From NCBI GenBank assembly GCA_017608295.1, contig JAFCGF010000007.1, positions 104,960 to 168,959 of the forward strand: a DNA stretch of 64,000 nt, given 5' to 3'. The notes below the pieces were generated by a model. It had not been told where the DNA came from and did not search any database. It saw only the letters and a list, made by a program, of their open reading frames with translations. The DNA is from Candidatus Woesearchaeota archaeon (GTDB taxonomy: Archaea; Nanoarchaeota; Nanoarchaeia; Woesearchaeales; JAGVZT01). A program made the translations under genes and the position numbers. This document shows, piece by piece, positions 41,669 through 50,419 of this stretch (position 1 is its first letter; the number at the start of each line of letters is the position of its first letter).

Positions 41669-44245
41669 ATGAGTAGTTGTAAGGCTCGAGAGTTCATGAT
41701 AGGCTTGCTTCTCGCAGTGCTGCTCACTGTCGTGATACCCGTAGCTCTCGCCCAATCCACTATCCGGGCCACTCCATCAGAGATACGGGAAGTGATGAGG
41801 CAGGACCAGTTCACCACCGTCTCAGTGGCAGTGACTTCCACAGGTACCTTTCCTGCCCAGGCCATCCCGAGCGTGACTGGCGGAATAGCACCGCTTACCT
41901 CAATTTCACCCTCACGGCTCCTGCTGCAGCCTGCAGAATCAGGCACATTCACCCTCACGATACGGGCGACTGAAATAGGAGAGTACAACGGCACGCTCAA
42001 GTTCACAGGAGGAGTGAAAGGAGAGGTGCCCATAAGCCTTACTGTGATGTCGCGCACATTCCTGCCAGTGGATGCCCTACTCATGGAAGTGCAGCCACTC
42101 TCAAAGGCAGTCAATCCGGGAGACATCCTTCCTTACAAGGTAAACTTGCACAACCTGCTCACTGACCAGCAGTATAACGCGACCCTGCACTACACCATCA
42201 GAGAGTACAACGCAGAAAGTGCTGGGAATGGCAGGATTCTGCACACTGAGGAGGAAGTGCTCAATATCAACACATCCATCTCCCTGCTCCGTGAGTTCGA
42301 GGTACCGAACTCATTTGCTATTGGAGATTTCATCATCCATGTGAACGCCACCTATCTCAACCAGAGCGCAGAGCATTTCTCCACGTTCTCTATTGAGCTT
42401 CCCATCTACAACCTGAAGCTTCTCGGCATCGAGCTCTGGAAATACATCCTCGCGGCAGCCCTCCTGCTCCTGGCATTCTTCGGTTGGCGCTGGTACAAGG
42501 GATGGGCAGAGTCGAAGAAACGCTACCATGTCAAGGTCGACATGAAGACACTTCCAAAGCCAGGACCTAGAATGGCATTCCTGGGTAAAGTCGCAGAAAG
42601 GAATGATTCAGCTGTTCTCGATATCGACAAGCTCACTGTGCATTGCATCGTCGCAGGCGCCACAGGAAGAGGAAAAAGCGTGGCTGCCCAGGTCCTCGTC
42701 GAGGAATGCCTGAGGCAAGACATAGCAGTCATCGTCTTCGACCCCACAGCGCAATGGAGCGGTATGCTGAGGAAATGCGAGGACAAGCGCATGCTTTCCC
42801 TGTATCCAAACTTTGGGATGAAGAAGACAGAGGCGCGCGCCTTCAACGGCAATGTGCGCGCCATCAACCATGCAAGGGAGATTATCGACATCCCAAAATA
42901 CGCCAAGCCGGGGGAAATCCACATCTTCACCCTCAACAAACTTGAGCCAGAGGAAATCGACATCTTTGTCGCCAATACAGTCCGGACTGTGTTCAAAGCG
43001 GACTTTGATGAGGCGCAGATGCTAAAGATTCTCATTGTATATGACGAGGTGCACAGGCTTCTGCCGAGGTTCGGCGGCACTGGAGAGGGATTCATCCAGA
43101 TTGAACGAGCATGCCGTGAGTTCCGTAAGTGGGGAATCGGCGTGATGCTCGTATCGCAGGTATTGTCAGACTTCATGGGAGAAATCAAGGCCAACATCAA
43201 CACAGAAATCCAGTTACGGACAGCTGATGAGGGAGACCTGAGCCGTATCTCGACAAAATACGGAGAAGTGGTGCTGAAAAGCCTTATCAAAGCGCCTGTC
43301 GGTACGTGCATGTTCGAGAATCCCTCCTACAACCACGGTAATCCCTATTTTATCGCAGTGCGGCCGGTGCTGCACGGCGTCCGCCGCCTGACAGATGACG
43401 ATCTCGAGCAGTACAACAAGTACAACGACATCACTGACGATTTAGACTATCAAGTTGAGCAGCTCGAGGAGCTTGGATTGGACATTTTTGACCTAAGGCT
43501 TGAATTGAAGCTCGCTGTAGACAAAATAAAGACAGGCAACTTCAATATGGTCGAAATCTATCTTGAAGGACTCACTCCAAGGATACAGGACCAGTGGAAG
43601 AAGCTGGGCAAGAAGCCGAAGAAGAGGAAACTCCTTCTTGTCGGCGAAGACGAGCTCAAGGCAGAGCTCGAGGCGGCGCGCAAGGACCATGATGAAGCTG
43701 TCAAGGAAGAGAAAGCTGCTGCACCTGAGAAGGAGGCCGAGAAAATATTGAAGACAGAGAAGCACGCCGCCCCGGACGCCGCCCTCACGCTGAACAGCGG
43801 CGCCATCATCTCCTCACTGGGAGAGATGCGCGATGCCCTTGACTCGATGGACGAGTCAATCTTCGCCCAGCACGTCTCAGAGGACAAGAACGAGCTCGCG
43901 GACTGGACAAAGGACTCGCTGGGGATGCTGGACGTGGCTGAGAAGCTACGCACTCTGACCACGCGCGTGTCCATTGTCGAGTTCATCACCAAGATGGAAG
44001 AGAAAAAGGAGATGATGATCGTGGGAGGAGATAAGCCCCCTGCAGAGGACTCCATCGCCGCGATAAATAGGCTGATGAAGGAGTTAGAGGCAGCCCTAAA
44101 AGCAGGTAAGAAAGCAGAAGCGCACGATATCCATACGCAGATTAACAAGCTCTATCACGACCTGCCGAAAGAGACCAAGGCAAGCATTTTCAAGAAGCTC
44201 ACAGAGTTGTCGAAAAAGCTGAGGGAGAGCCATGGCAAAAAGTAA
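41669..44245 (+). CDS. Membrane-anchored HerA/DUF87-type ATPase 1
   Basis: The 858-residue product has a signal peptide or anchor (IGLLLAVLLTVVIPVALA), about 220 residues of CARDB/NEW3-like ectodomain, and one membrane helix (about 255-275). A cytosolic HerA/VirB4-type ATPase follows: Walker A GATGRGKS at 330-337, FDPTAQWSGML, Walker B ILIVYDEVH with D459-E460, and sensor-like VMLVSQ. The C-terminus is helical, with the module shared by other proteins here (AHDIHTQINKLYHDLP). HerA-family ATPases translocate DNA or drive protein export. The fused ectodomain points to an envelope role. It has no N-terminal W-G-G domain, unlike its paralogue at 45883. Confidence 0.88.
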   Translation: MSSCKAREFMIGLLLAVLLTVVIPVALAQSTIRATPSEIREVMRQDQFTTVSVAVTSTGTFPAQAIPSVTGGIAPLTSISPSRLLLQPAESGTFTLTIRATEIGEYNGTLKFTGGVKGEVPISLTVMSRTFLPVDALLMEVQPLSKAVNPGDILPYKVNLHNLLTDQQYNATLHYTIREYNAESAGNGRILHTEEEVLNINTSISLLREFEVPNSFAIGDFIIHVNATYLNQSAEHFSTFSIELPIYNLKLLGIELWKYILAAALLLLAFFGWRWYKGWAESKKRYHVKVDMKTLPKPGPRMAFLGKVAERNDSAVLDIDKLTVHCIVAGATGRGKSVAAQVLVEECLRQDIAVIVFDPTAQWSGMLRKCEDKRMLSLYPNFGMKKTEARAFNGNVRAINHAREIIDIPKYAKPGEIHIFTLNKLEPEEIDIFVANTVRTVFKADFDEAQMLKILIVYDEVHRLLPRFGGTGEGFIQIERACREFRKWGIGVMLVSQVLSDFMGEIKANINTEIQLRTADEGDLSRISTKYGEVVLKSLIKAPVGTCMFENPSYNHGNPYFIAVRPVLHGVRRLTDDDLEQYNKYNDITDDLDYQVEQLEELGLDIFDLRLELKLAVDKIKTGNFNMVEIYLEGLTPRIQDQWKKLGKKPKKRKLLLVGEDELKAELEAARKDHDEAVKEEKAAAPEKEAEKILKTEKHAAPDAALTLNSGAIISSLGEMRDALDSMDESIFAQHVSEDKNELADWTKDSLGMLDVAEKLRTLTTRVSIVEFITKMEEKKEMMIVGGDKPPAEDSIAAINRLMKELEAALKAGKKAEAHDIHTQINKLYHDLPKETKASIFKKLTELSKKLRESHGKK

Positions 44246-44531
44246 GGTAACTGAAGAAGACCCTCCTGAGCTCAAAGCGCTCATTGAACGCCTCGAGAAG
44301 ATACGGAAATACATGGTCGATTTGCGAAAGAAGGGCGCTGACGTGCTTATGGCGAATCTGAAGCTCATGCCTGTCGAGGCCGACATCAAATACGCCCGAG
44401 CCTCGCAGGAGAAGAAGGACTACCGCAAGATCGCCAAGATTCTCGAGGAAGTGAAGGCCGAGCTCGAGGAAGCGAAGGAAGAGCTTCGCAAGGAGCTAGC
44501 TGAGGAGCGCAAGCACACCGATATTTCTTGA
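44232..44531 (+). CDS. Small helical partner protein of ATPase 1
   Basis: The 99-residue soluble protein overlaps the ATPase by 14 bases. It is wholly helical, with LIERLEKIRKYMVDLRKKGA and a long Glu/Lys coiled coil (ILEEVKAELEEAKEELRKEL, in part). The central VEADIKYARASQEKKDYRKI resembles one hairpin of the shared cytosolic module. Translational coupling suggests a stoichiometric partner of the motor. No known family recognised. Confidence 0.78.
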   Translation: MAKSKVTEEDPPELKALIERLEKIRKYMVDLRKKGADVLMANLKLMPVEADIKYARASQEKKDYRKIAKILEEVKAELEEAKEELRKELAEERKHTDIS

Positions 44532-44541
44532 ATCTACCTCT

Positions 44542-45465
44542 TCACTCTCTAAACTCGACTTCATCTATGATGCCATCAGAATCAGAATCAATTCCCTCTA
44601 CTACACGTGCGTGGATAGTCTTATCATGCCTGTTACCTTTGGTGAGTTCTTTAAAGTGCTTGAGGAAAGCGATGATTGCCGCTCTCGTTCCTGAATAGCG
44701 CTTTCCCGCCACGAGGAGTATGCTATGCCCCTTAGAGAAGGGATTGTCTGTAAGGCAGATGAGCCCGCACTCGTCCTCAGGATAGAGCTTTCCCGAGATA
44801 GAGCTTCTGATGGCGTGCTTCGCCTCTGGCTCGAAGAATATTGGGAGGTGCGAGTTTGCTTTTCCTGAGACAACATTAACCAATGGCCCCCCTATAAGGA
44901 CAAGGTTCTGCTTAAGGTCTGACGGCCTGACTTCTGTATCTAATCTTACGTGGATGTCAGGCACATAGTTGAGGAACGTCCCGAGGAAAAGCCCGAGGTC
45001 TATTCCATAGTACCCATCACGTGAACGCGCCTTCTGCGGCCCGTGCGGGTCAGGGCTTCCGACGATAATCAGGGCGTTGAGCTGGCCGTCCTTAATGAAC
45101 GGGTCAAGATATGTTGACTCGCTCCTCGGCTGCGCGATTTTCATCGTGCGGTCGAATTCTTTCAGTGTAAAGTAGAAGGCTGGCTTTCTCAGGGAATAGT
45201 ACTTGAATGCCCTTACGCCAAGAGAAGTGTCCATGCTCGGTGAAATGATATTAGCCTTCTCGAGGTTTCTCAGGTGATAATAGATTTTCTGCTCGTGCAC
45301 GTCCAGGTTTCTGGCGATTTCTGCGGCATAGCTCTTGCCGTGCTCTGCGAGGTGCTTCAGGATTCTCTGTGCGAGCGGAGACTTGATTGCCTTCGCCTCC
45401 TTCAGCTGAAGCTCTCCTGCCGGCAGTGAGAATATTCCCTCCTTTTCCTTCTTTATGACAAACAT
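44542..45465 (-). CDS. Winged-helix regulator with S-layer-like domain and EF-hand loop
   Basis: ATG 45465 fits a leaderless transcript from the TATA at 45487; a TTG at 45489 would lie in the promoter. The 307-residue protein starts with a winged helix (IKSPLAQRILKHLAEHG, YAAEIARNLDVHEQKIYYHLR, in part). Next comes an alpha/beta domain with NLVLIGGPLVNVVSGKA, like the 'GGP-x-x-N' segment of archaeal S-layer domains. The final residues (293-304) are DSDSDGIIDEVE, a perfect EF-hand calcium loop. A DNA-binding protein with both is unusual. It may sense calcium and control surface genes. Confidence 0.8.
   Translation of the reverse strand: MFVIKKEKEGIFSLPAGELQLKEAKAIKSPLAQRILKHLAEHGKSYAAEIARNLDVHEQKIYYHLRNLEKANIISPSMDTSLGVRAFKYYSLRKPAFYFTLKEFDRTMKIAQPRSESTYLDPFIKDGQLNALIIVGSPDPHGPQKARSRDGYYGIDLGLFLGTFLNYVPDIHVRLDTEVRPSDLKQNLVLIGGPLVNVVSGKANSHLPIFFEPEAKHAIRSSISGKLYPEDECGLICLTDNPFSKGHSILLVAGKRYSGTRAAIIAFLKHFKELTKGNRHDKTIHARVVEGIDSDSDGIIDEVEFRE
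44554..44589 (-). other. Canonical EF-hand loop at the end of the regulator
   Basis: DSDSDGIIDEVE has Asp at 1, 3, 5 and 9, Gly at 6, Ile at 8 and Glu at 12, matching every ligand position of the 12-residue loop. A second loop of this kind occurs at 12448-12483. Confidence 0.75.
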
Positions 45466-45469
45466 AGTG

Positions 45470-45503
45470 TAAGATTTTTCGCAGTTCAATTATAAGATTT
45501 TTC
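45470..45503 (-). promoter_or_regulatory. Promoter with direct repeats GAAAAATCTTA
   Basis: Two identical 11-mers (minus strand) lie at 45493-45503 and 45470-45480, 23 bases apart. They bracket a TATA-like CTTATAATTG (45488-45497) and the predicted start of the regulator gene. Binding would block transcription; autoregulation is likely. Confidence 0.55.
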
Positions 45504-45517
45504 ATAGTACAATAAAG

Positions 45518-45565
45518 CCAGTATACAAAAAAGACTACTGGATTACTAAAAGCAAACATTTATAT
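45518..45565 (+). promoter_or_regulatory. CCAGTATACAAAAA element and TATA box for the 45621 operon
   Basis: CCAGTATACAAAAA (45518-45531) is followed by TACTGG (45536-45541), forming an inverted repeat. The TATA box CATTTATAT lies at 45557-45565. The same 14-mer occurs at 19657. Confidence 0.6.
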
Positions 45566-45620
45566 CCTCAAACGCACTGAGTATGCAGTAGTGCGCAGGA
45601 GTATGTAGAGTTACGTCCCC

Positions 45621-45824
45621 ATGCGCACCGATATGACGATTGCACAGCAACATGAGGTGATTGCAATTAAGAAGACCACATTGAAGGAGCGGATCTCGGT
45701 GAGCATCGAACCTGAGCTGCTCGAATGGCTCGACGCAAAGGTCCAGGATAAAATCTTCGCCAATCGGAGCCACGGCATGGAGTTCCTGCTCAAGCAGCAG
45801 GCTGACCGCGACATAGTCTGCTGA
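45621..45824 (+). CDS. Ribbon-helix-helix regulator
   Basis: The 67-residue protein reads TTLKERISVSIEPELLEWLD (strand and helix 1), AKVQDKIFANRSHGMEFLLKQ (turn and helix 2, in part). This is the CopG/Arc pattern. An alternative ATG at 45633 exists. It lies before the larger HerA-type ATPase, as the RHH pair at 30662 lies before another giant envelope gene. Confidence 0.78.
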   Translation: MRTDMTIAQQHEVIAIKKTTLKERISVSIEPELLEWLDAKVQDKIFANRSHGMEFLLKQQADRDIVC

Positions 45825-45882
45825 AGGCAGGCAGAGGGAATGACATCGACGAACGCAAACTAAGAATGAACCTAGAGACACA

Positions 45883-48800
45883 GTGAGACGAGCCAGGACA
45901 GTGAGGCCAAGGAGAATGAGAGCGCGAAAGAGGCAGAGCAAGACCTACCTCTATACTGCACTGCTCTTCTTCCTCGTAGCAGGCGCAATCCTCGGGCTCC
46001 TCATCGCAAAGGAGTACACTGGCTACGACGTATTCGATCCCTACTCCATCAGCGGCAATGCCTTCAGCGGCGAGGCAGGCCGCATCTACGAGATGAATAT
46101 CAAGGCGACATATGCACCCCATTGGGCAGGTGTCCCTGGCAGGGCGTTACGTGACGAGGGTGGCGGGACCTTATTCTACACTAGAACCTTGAATAGATCA
46201 GAGATTATTCCGAAAGAAACCTACACCTTTGAATGTCTCATTTCACCATCCGCTGGGGAAAGAGAGATGTACGCCTCGTTCATCCAGAATCCAGACTGGG
46301 CCACTCTTGTGGCAGCTGACCCTGCGTTGGTTGATGCCTATCTTCCAGATGAGGTAGGCACAGGAAATGCCACTGAGTCAGCAAATCACACATTCAATGA
46401 CACAAGCATGTCCGTGACTATCGGCACAAGGACAGTCAATAATATCCCCACAGTCTATACATATGTGAACAACAGCCCGGACAACACATCAACATTCTCC
46501 ACAGGAATCCTTATCGACGGAGGCGGCAACCTCGTGTTTGTCTCAAAGCTGGCCACTTCACATATTTCGTACGACCCAGATGAGGACGTCCATTTCCAGA
46601 TGTTGCTTCCTGTTAACAATTTCTCTGGAGTCACATACTATTTGCAACCAGACGGCTTGGATGTATGCCCAAGTGGGGCAGCAGAGGGCGAATTCTATCC
46701 AGGACTTATCTATGGTTATGTAAATGATAGTGTGACAGGCTTGCCAGTAGAAAATGCCAAGGTATATGTAGATGGCAACTGGAGCAACACGAGTGCCACT
46801 GGTTTTTATAATTTCAGCGTGTTGCAGGGCACATACAATTTTGTGGTCAGGGCCATGGGGTATGAATTGCTCTGGAACTATCCAGTCAATGTGAGTCAAA
46901 ATGGCACTTCTCACAATGTGAGTATTAACCCGCTTGTTCCAAGTACGCCTGCTGCCAATGCATCAGTATATGGTGTTGTTACCGACAACCGGACAGGGGC
47001 TGTGTTGGATAACGTCTCAATCAGCGTGCATGGGGTCAACGGCACATCTAATGCGACAGGAGAGTACAATCTCACCACAGAGATTGGCGTACATAACATC
47101 ATCGCTGTCCTCCCAGGGTACAATGTTTACGCGACCAACGTCAGCCTCCCCATACAGGACCTAAGCTACGAACATAACATCTCGCTGCAGCCAGTGCCAG
47201 AGGGCGAGGTCACCAATGAAGGCACGCTCAACGGCACGGTGTACATCGACGGAACGAATACCACTCTCGCTAATGTCACTATCAGGATAGCTGGTAAGAC
47301 AAATCTCTCGAACAATAACGGCAACTACAACTTCTCCATCATCGAAGGGACGCATTTCGTATTTGCCCAGCGGGTTGGCTATGATGACTATCTCGCTGAG
47401 GTCACTATAGTAGCCGGCAACACCACTAACTGGGACATCAACATGACAACTGTTGTCGTGCCCGGCGTGGGCTCAATCTGGGGCTATGTGAGTGATGCGG
47501 AAAGCCGTACACTGATTGATAACGTCACTGTCGCCATCTCGACAGAGGCCACCACGACTAATGCAGTGGGCTATTACAACATCACCAATATCACCAACGG
47601 GGACTATTACATCATCGGCATCGCGGATGGCTATCTCATCAACGCGAGCTGGGTCAATATCACTGCCAACACCGCGACGCATTTCAACATCTCCTTACCT
47701 CCCTTCACAGAGCCGGGGGCAGGACCGGGAGCAGGGGCAGGGGCAGGGCCGGGAGCAGGCCCAGGGGCAGGCCAGGGATTAGGGGCAGGGCTCGGCGCAG
47801 GATTAGGGCCGGGAACAGGCATCATAGAAAAGATAGGCATCGACTTCTATGTATCCATCTCACAGATTGAGAGGAAGCTGAGCCAGGGCACCTTCGCAGA
47901 AGAGACAGTATCGTTCTACAACCTCGGCTCGGACATCAAGAGCGTCAATTTTGACATAAGTGGAGCAGTCGCCCCCTACATCACTCTAGACCACACCTCA
48001 CTCACAGTCTCGGATAACGAGACAGGAGAACTCATCGTGTCGCTGCTCGCCACAGGCGAGCCAGGCTTGTACAGCGGCGCCCTCGAGGTCGGAGGAGATG
48101 GCAACGCATCTATCCCTATCAACCTCACTATCCTCCCAAGAGATAAGCTCCCCATCCAGGTCCTGCTCGTCGACCTCGAGATAATACATCCCACCATGAA
48201 CCCGGGAGACAATATGCGCTACAAGGTCGACCTGAGGAACCTCCTCACTGATATTGAATACGATGTCCATATTGATTATTCATTCAGGAAGCAGGGAAGC
48301 GCGGCAGAGACTGCTGTCGGCGAAGACGATGTAAGTATTTTCACGTTCCTCACCCTGCTCAATGAATACCCTCTTGAGGACAACATGGAGACAGGAGACT
48401 ACATCTTCACAGTCAAGGCACAATACCTCAATCTCACATCAACAGTGAGCACTCCCTTCAAGGTCACACTACCAATCTATAAATACGCGATTTTCGGCAT
48501 CCTGCCATTATGGCTGCTCGCAGTCATCATCCTCGGCTTAGCCCTCGCGACCTATGGTGTATTAGAGTATAGGCATCTCATGCTCGCAAAACGCAGATAT
48601 GTCGTGAGCGTTGAATACAACCTTCTGCCAAAGCCAGGCCCGAGAAGCCTCTACATGGGAAAAATCGCGGAATCAGAGCGAAAGGCGTGGTTCGACATGG
48701 ACCAGTTCACCACGCACTGCATCATCGCTGGCTCGACCGGTAGTGGTAAGTCAATCACAGCACAGGTCTTTGTGGAGGAACTTCTGTTGAAAGACACCGC

Positions 48801-50382
48801 CATCATCGTCTTCGACCCAACTGCGCAGTGGTCAGGCATGCTGAGAAAGCTCGAGAGTCCACAGATGTTATCACACTATCCAAAACACGGGATGCGCAAG
48901 GGTGATGCAAGGGCATTCAACGGAAACGTCAGGGCCATCACCAACGCCCGCACGGTCATCGATTTGCCGAAATACATCAAGCCAGGTGAAATCCAGATAT
49001 TCACCCTCAACAAGATGGACCCCTCGCAGATTGACCTTTTCGTCGCCAACACTGTCAGAACAGTATTCCGCGCGAACTTCGACGAGGCGCCCCAGCTCAA
49101 TGTCCTGTTCGTGTATGACGAGGTGCACAGGCTGCTGCCCAGGTTTGGTGGTTCTGGAGAGGGTTTCATCCAGATAGAGCGTGCATGCCGTGAATTCCGT
49201 AAGTGGGGCCTCGGCGTGATGCTCGTCTCACAAGTGTTGTCTGACTTCGTGGGAGAAATCAAGGCCAACATCAACACCGAGGTGCAGATGCGAACAAGGG
49301 ACGAAGGAGACCTCAACAGAATCAAGATGAAATATGGAGAGGACCTGCTCCAGAGCCTCGTAAAATCAGAGGTGGGGACTGGCATGATAGTCAACACCGC
49401 CTCGAACCGTGGTAATCCCTACTTCATCTCGTTCAGGCCCATCATGCACAGCATCCAGCGCCTCACTGATGAGGAACTGGAAAAATACAACACCTACAAT
49501 GAGAAAATCGACGACATAGAATATCATATAGACCAACTCGAAGAAGAGGGCATAGACGTCTTTGACATGCGGTTAGAGCTCAAGCTCGCCCTCGACAAAG
49601 TCAAGACAGGCAACTTCAACATGGTCGACATCTACCTTGAGAGCCTCAAGCCCAGAGTAGAGGACGAATGGCGCCGCCTGGGCAAGACTCCTAAGAAGAG
49701 GGAAGTAACGCTCGTCAAGGAGAGTGAATTGAAGGCAGAACTCAAAAAAGCCATGGAGGAGCGAAAGAAGCTCGAGACAGAAGAGGCGTCGACAAAGGCA
49801 GCTGCCAAAGTAGAAGAGAAGGTGCTGAAGTTCAGGAAGATGTCGAAAAAGTTCTTCACCTTCACTAATGGCGTCGCTGTATCGAGCCTCGAAGAACTCA
49901 GGGACGCCCTCACCTCGATGGACGACAGCATATTCAGCGACCACGTGACAAAAGACAAGCACGAGGTTGCGGACTGGATACGGGATCAGCTGCAGCTTCC
50001 AAAGGACGCTGAGAGGTTCCGCATGCTCATCATACGCACAGAAATCATTGCCATGCTCAACGAGATTGAAGAGTCAAAAGCGGAAGTCACGCTCGGAGAA
50101 GCAAAAGCAGCCCCCGCAATGGCGAAGCCGACTGCTAAGCCCGCTGCAAGGGCAGCCCCGGCAAGGAAGCGCAAAACCCCTGACTTCAAGAACCATCCGC
50201 TCATCAAGCAGATGGCAGAACTCATGATGCTGCTGGACGCCATGATCAAGAAGGGCAAGAAGAAGGAAGCCCTCGAGATTCACAAGAAAATCAACGCACT
50301 CTACTCAAAGCTTCCAAAGGAGCTGAAAGCAAAGGTCTACAAGTACATAGCAGCGAGGACAAAGATGCTACGGAAGAAATAA
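45883..50382 (+). CDS. Membrane-anchored HerA/DUF87-type ATPase 2 with W-G-G and carboxypeptidase-like ectodomain
   Basis: The 1499-residue product (GTG 45883; ATG 45916 possible) has a basic N-terminus and anchor (about 20-42). Next is an ectodomain of the W-G-G family (about 60-265: HWAGVPG, LFYTR, VHFQMLLPVNN, VTYYLQ). Four carboxypeptidase-regulatory-like domains follow at about 277-607, then a Gly/Ala linker, a CARDB-like domain, and a second membrane helix (867-895). The ATPase has GSTGSGKS at 950-957, FDPTAQWSGML, and VYDEVH with D1079-E1080. The C-terminal helical module (ALEIHKKINALYSKLP) ends the protein. It is a paralogue of 41669-44245. It physically links a surface-subunit fold to an ATP motor. 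Confidence 0.88.
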   Translation: MRRARTVRPRRMRARKRQSKTYLYTALLFFLVAGAILGLLIAKEYTGYDVFDPYSISGNAFSGEAGRIYEMNIKATYAPHWAGVPGRALRDEGGGTLFYTRTLNRSEIIPKETYTFECLISPSAGEREMYASFIQNPDWATLVAADPALVDAYLPDEVGTGNATESANHTFNDTSMSVTIGTRTVNNIPTVYTYVNNSPDNTSTFSTGILIDGGGNLVFVSKLATSHISYDPDEDVHFQMLLPVNNFSGVTYYLQPDGLDVCPSGAAEGEFYPGLIYGYVNDSVTGLPVENAKVYVDGNWSNTSATGFYNFSVLQGTYNFVVRAMGYELLWNYPVNVSQNGTSHNVSINPLVPSTPAANASVYGVVTDNRTGAVLDNVSISVHGVNGTSNATGEYNLTTEIGVHNIIAVLPGYNVYATNVSLPIQDLSYEHNISLQPVPEGEVTNEGTLNGTVYIDGTNTTLANVTIRIAGKTNLSNNNGNYNFSIIEGTHFVFAQRVGYDDYLAEVTIVAGNTTNWDINMTTVVVPGVGSIWGYVSDAESRTLIDNVTVAISTEATTTNAVGYYNITNITNGDYYIIGIADGYLINASWVNITANTATHFNISLPPFTEPGAGPGAGAGAGPGAGPGAGQGLGAGLGAGLGPGTGIIEKIGIDFYVSISQIERKLSQGTFAEETVSFYNLGSDIKSVNFDISGAVAPYITLDHTSLTVSDNETGELIVSLLATGEPGLYSGALEVGGDGNASIPINLTILPRDKLPIQVLLVDLEIIHPTMNPGDNMRYKVDLRNLLTDIEYDVHIDYSFRKQGSAAETAVGEDDVSIFTFLTLLNEYPLEDNMETGDYIFTVKAQYLNLTSTVSTPFKVTLPIYKYAIFGILPLWLLAVIILGLALATYGVLEYRHLMLAKRRYVVSVEYNLLPKPGPRSLYMGKIAESERKAWFDMDQFTTHCIIAGSTGSGKSITAQVFVEELLLKDTAIIVFDPTAQWSGMLRKLESPQMLSHYPKHGMRKGDARAFNGNVRAITNARTVIDLPKYIKPGEIQIFTLNKMDPSQIDLFVANTVRTVFRANFDEAPQLNVLFVYDEVHRLLPRFGGSGEGFIQIERACREFRKWGLGVMLVSQVLSDFVGEIKANINTEVQMRTRDEGDLNRIKMKYGEDLLQSLVKSEVGTGMIVNTASNRGNPYFISFRPIMHSIQRLTDEELEKYNTYNEKIDDIEYHIDQLEEEGIDVFDMRLELKLALDKVKTGNFNMVDIYLESLKPRVEDEWRRLGKTPKKREVTLVKESELKAELKKAMEERKKLETEEASTKAAAKVEEKVLKFRKMSKKFFTFTNGVAVSSLEELRDALTSMDDSIFSDHVTKDKHEVADWIRDQLQLPKDAERFRMLIIRTEIIAMLNEIEESKAEVTLGEAKAAPAMAKPTAKPAARAAPARKRKTPDFKNHPLIKQMAELMMLLDAMIKKGKKKEALEIHKKINALYSKLPKELKAKVYKYIAARTKMLRKK
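47706..47820 (+). repeat. Gly/Ala/Pro low-complexity linker
   Basis: About 36 residues of GAGPGAG and GLGAG units, encoded by imperfect GGGGCAGG repeats, join the fourth carboxypeptidase-like domain to the CARDB-like domain. Confidence 0.8.
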
Positions 50383-50419
50383 ATACCATGAAAATCAACA
50401 CTAAAGGAGGAGGAAACGC

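Noticed and set aside
42523..43311. 262-residue frame opposite ATPase 1
   Set aside because: The plus strand has all ATPase motifs, and the matching shadow recurs opposite ATPase 2.
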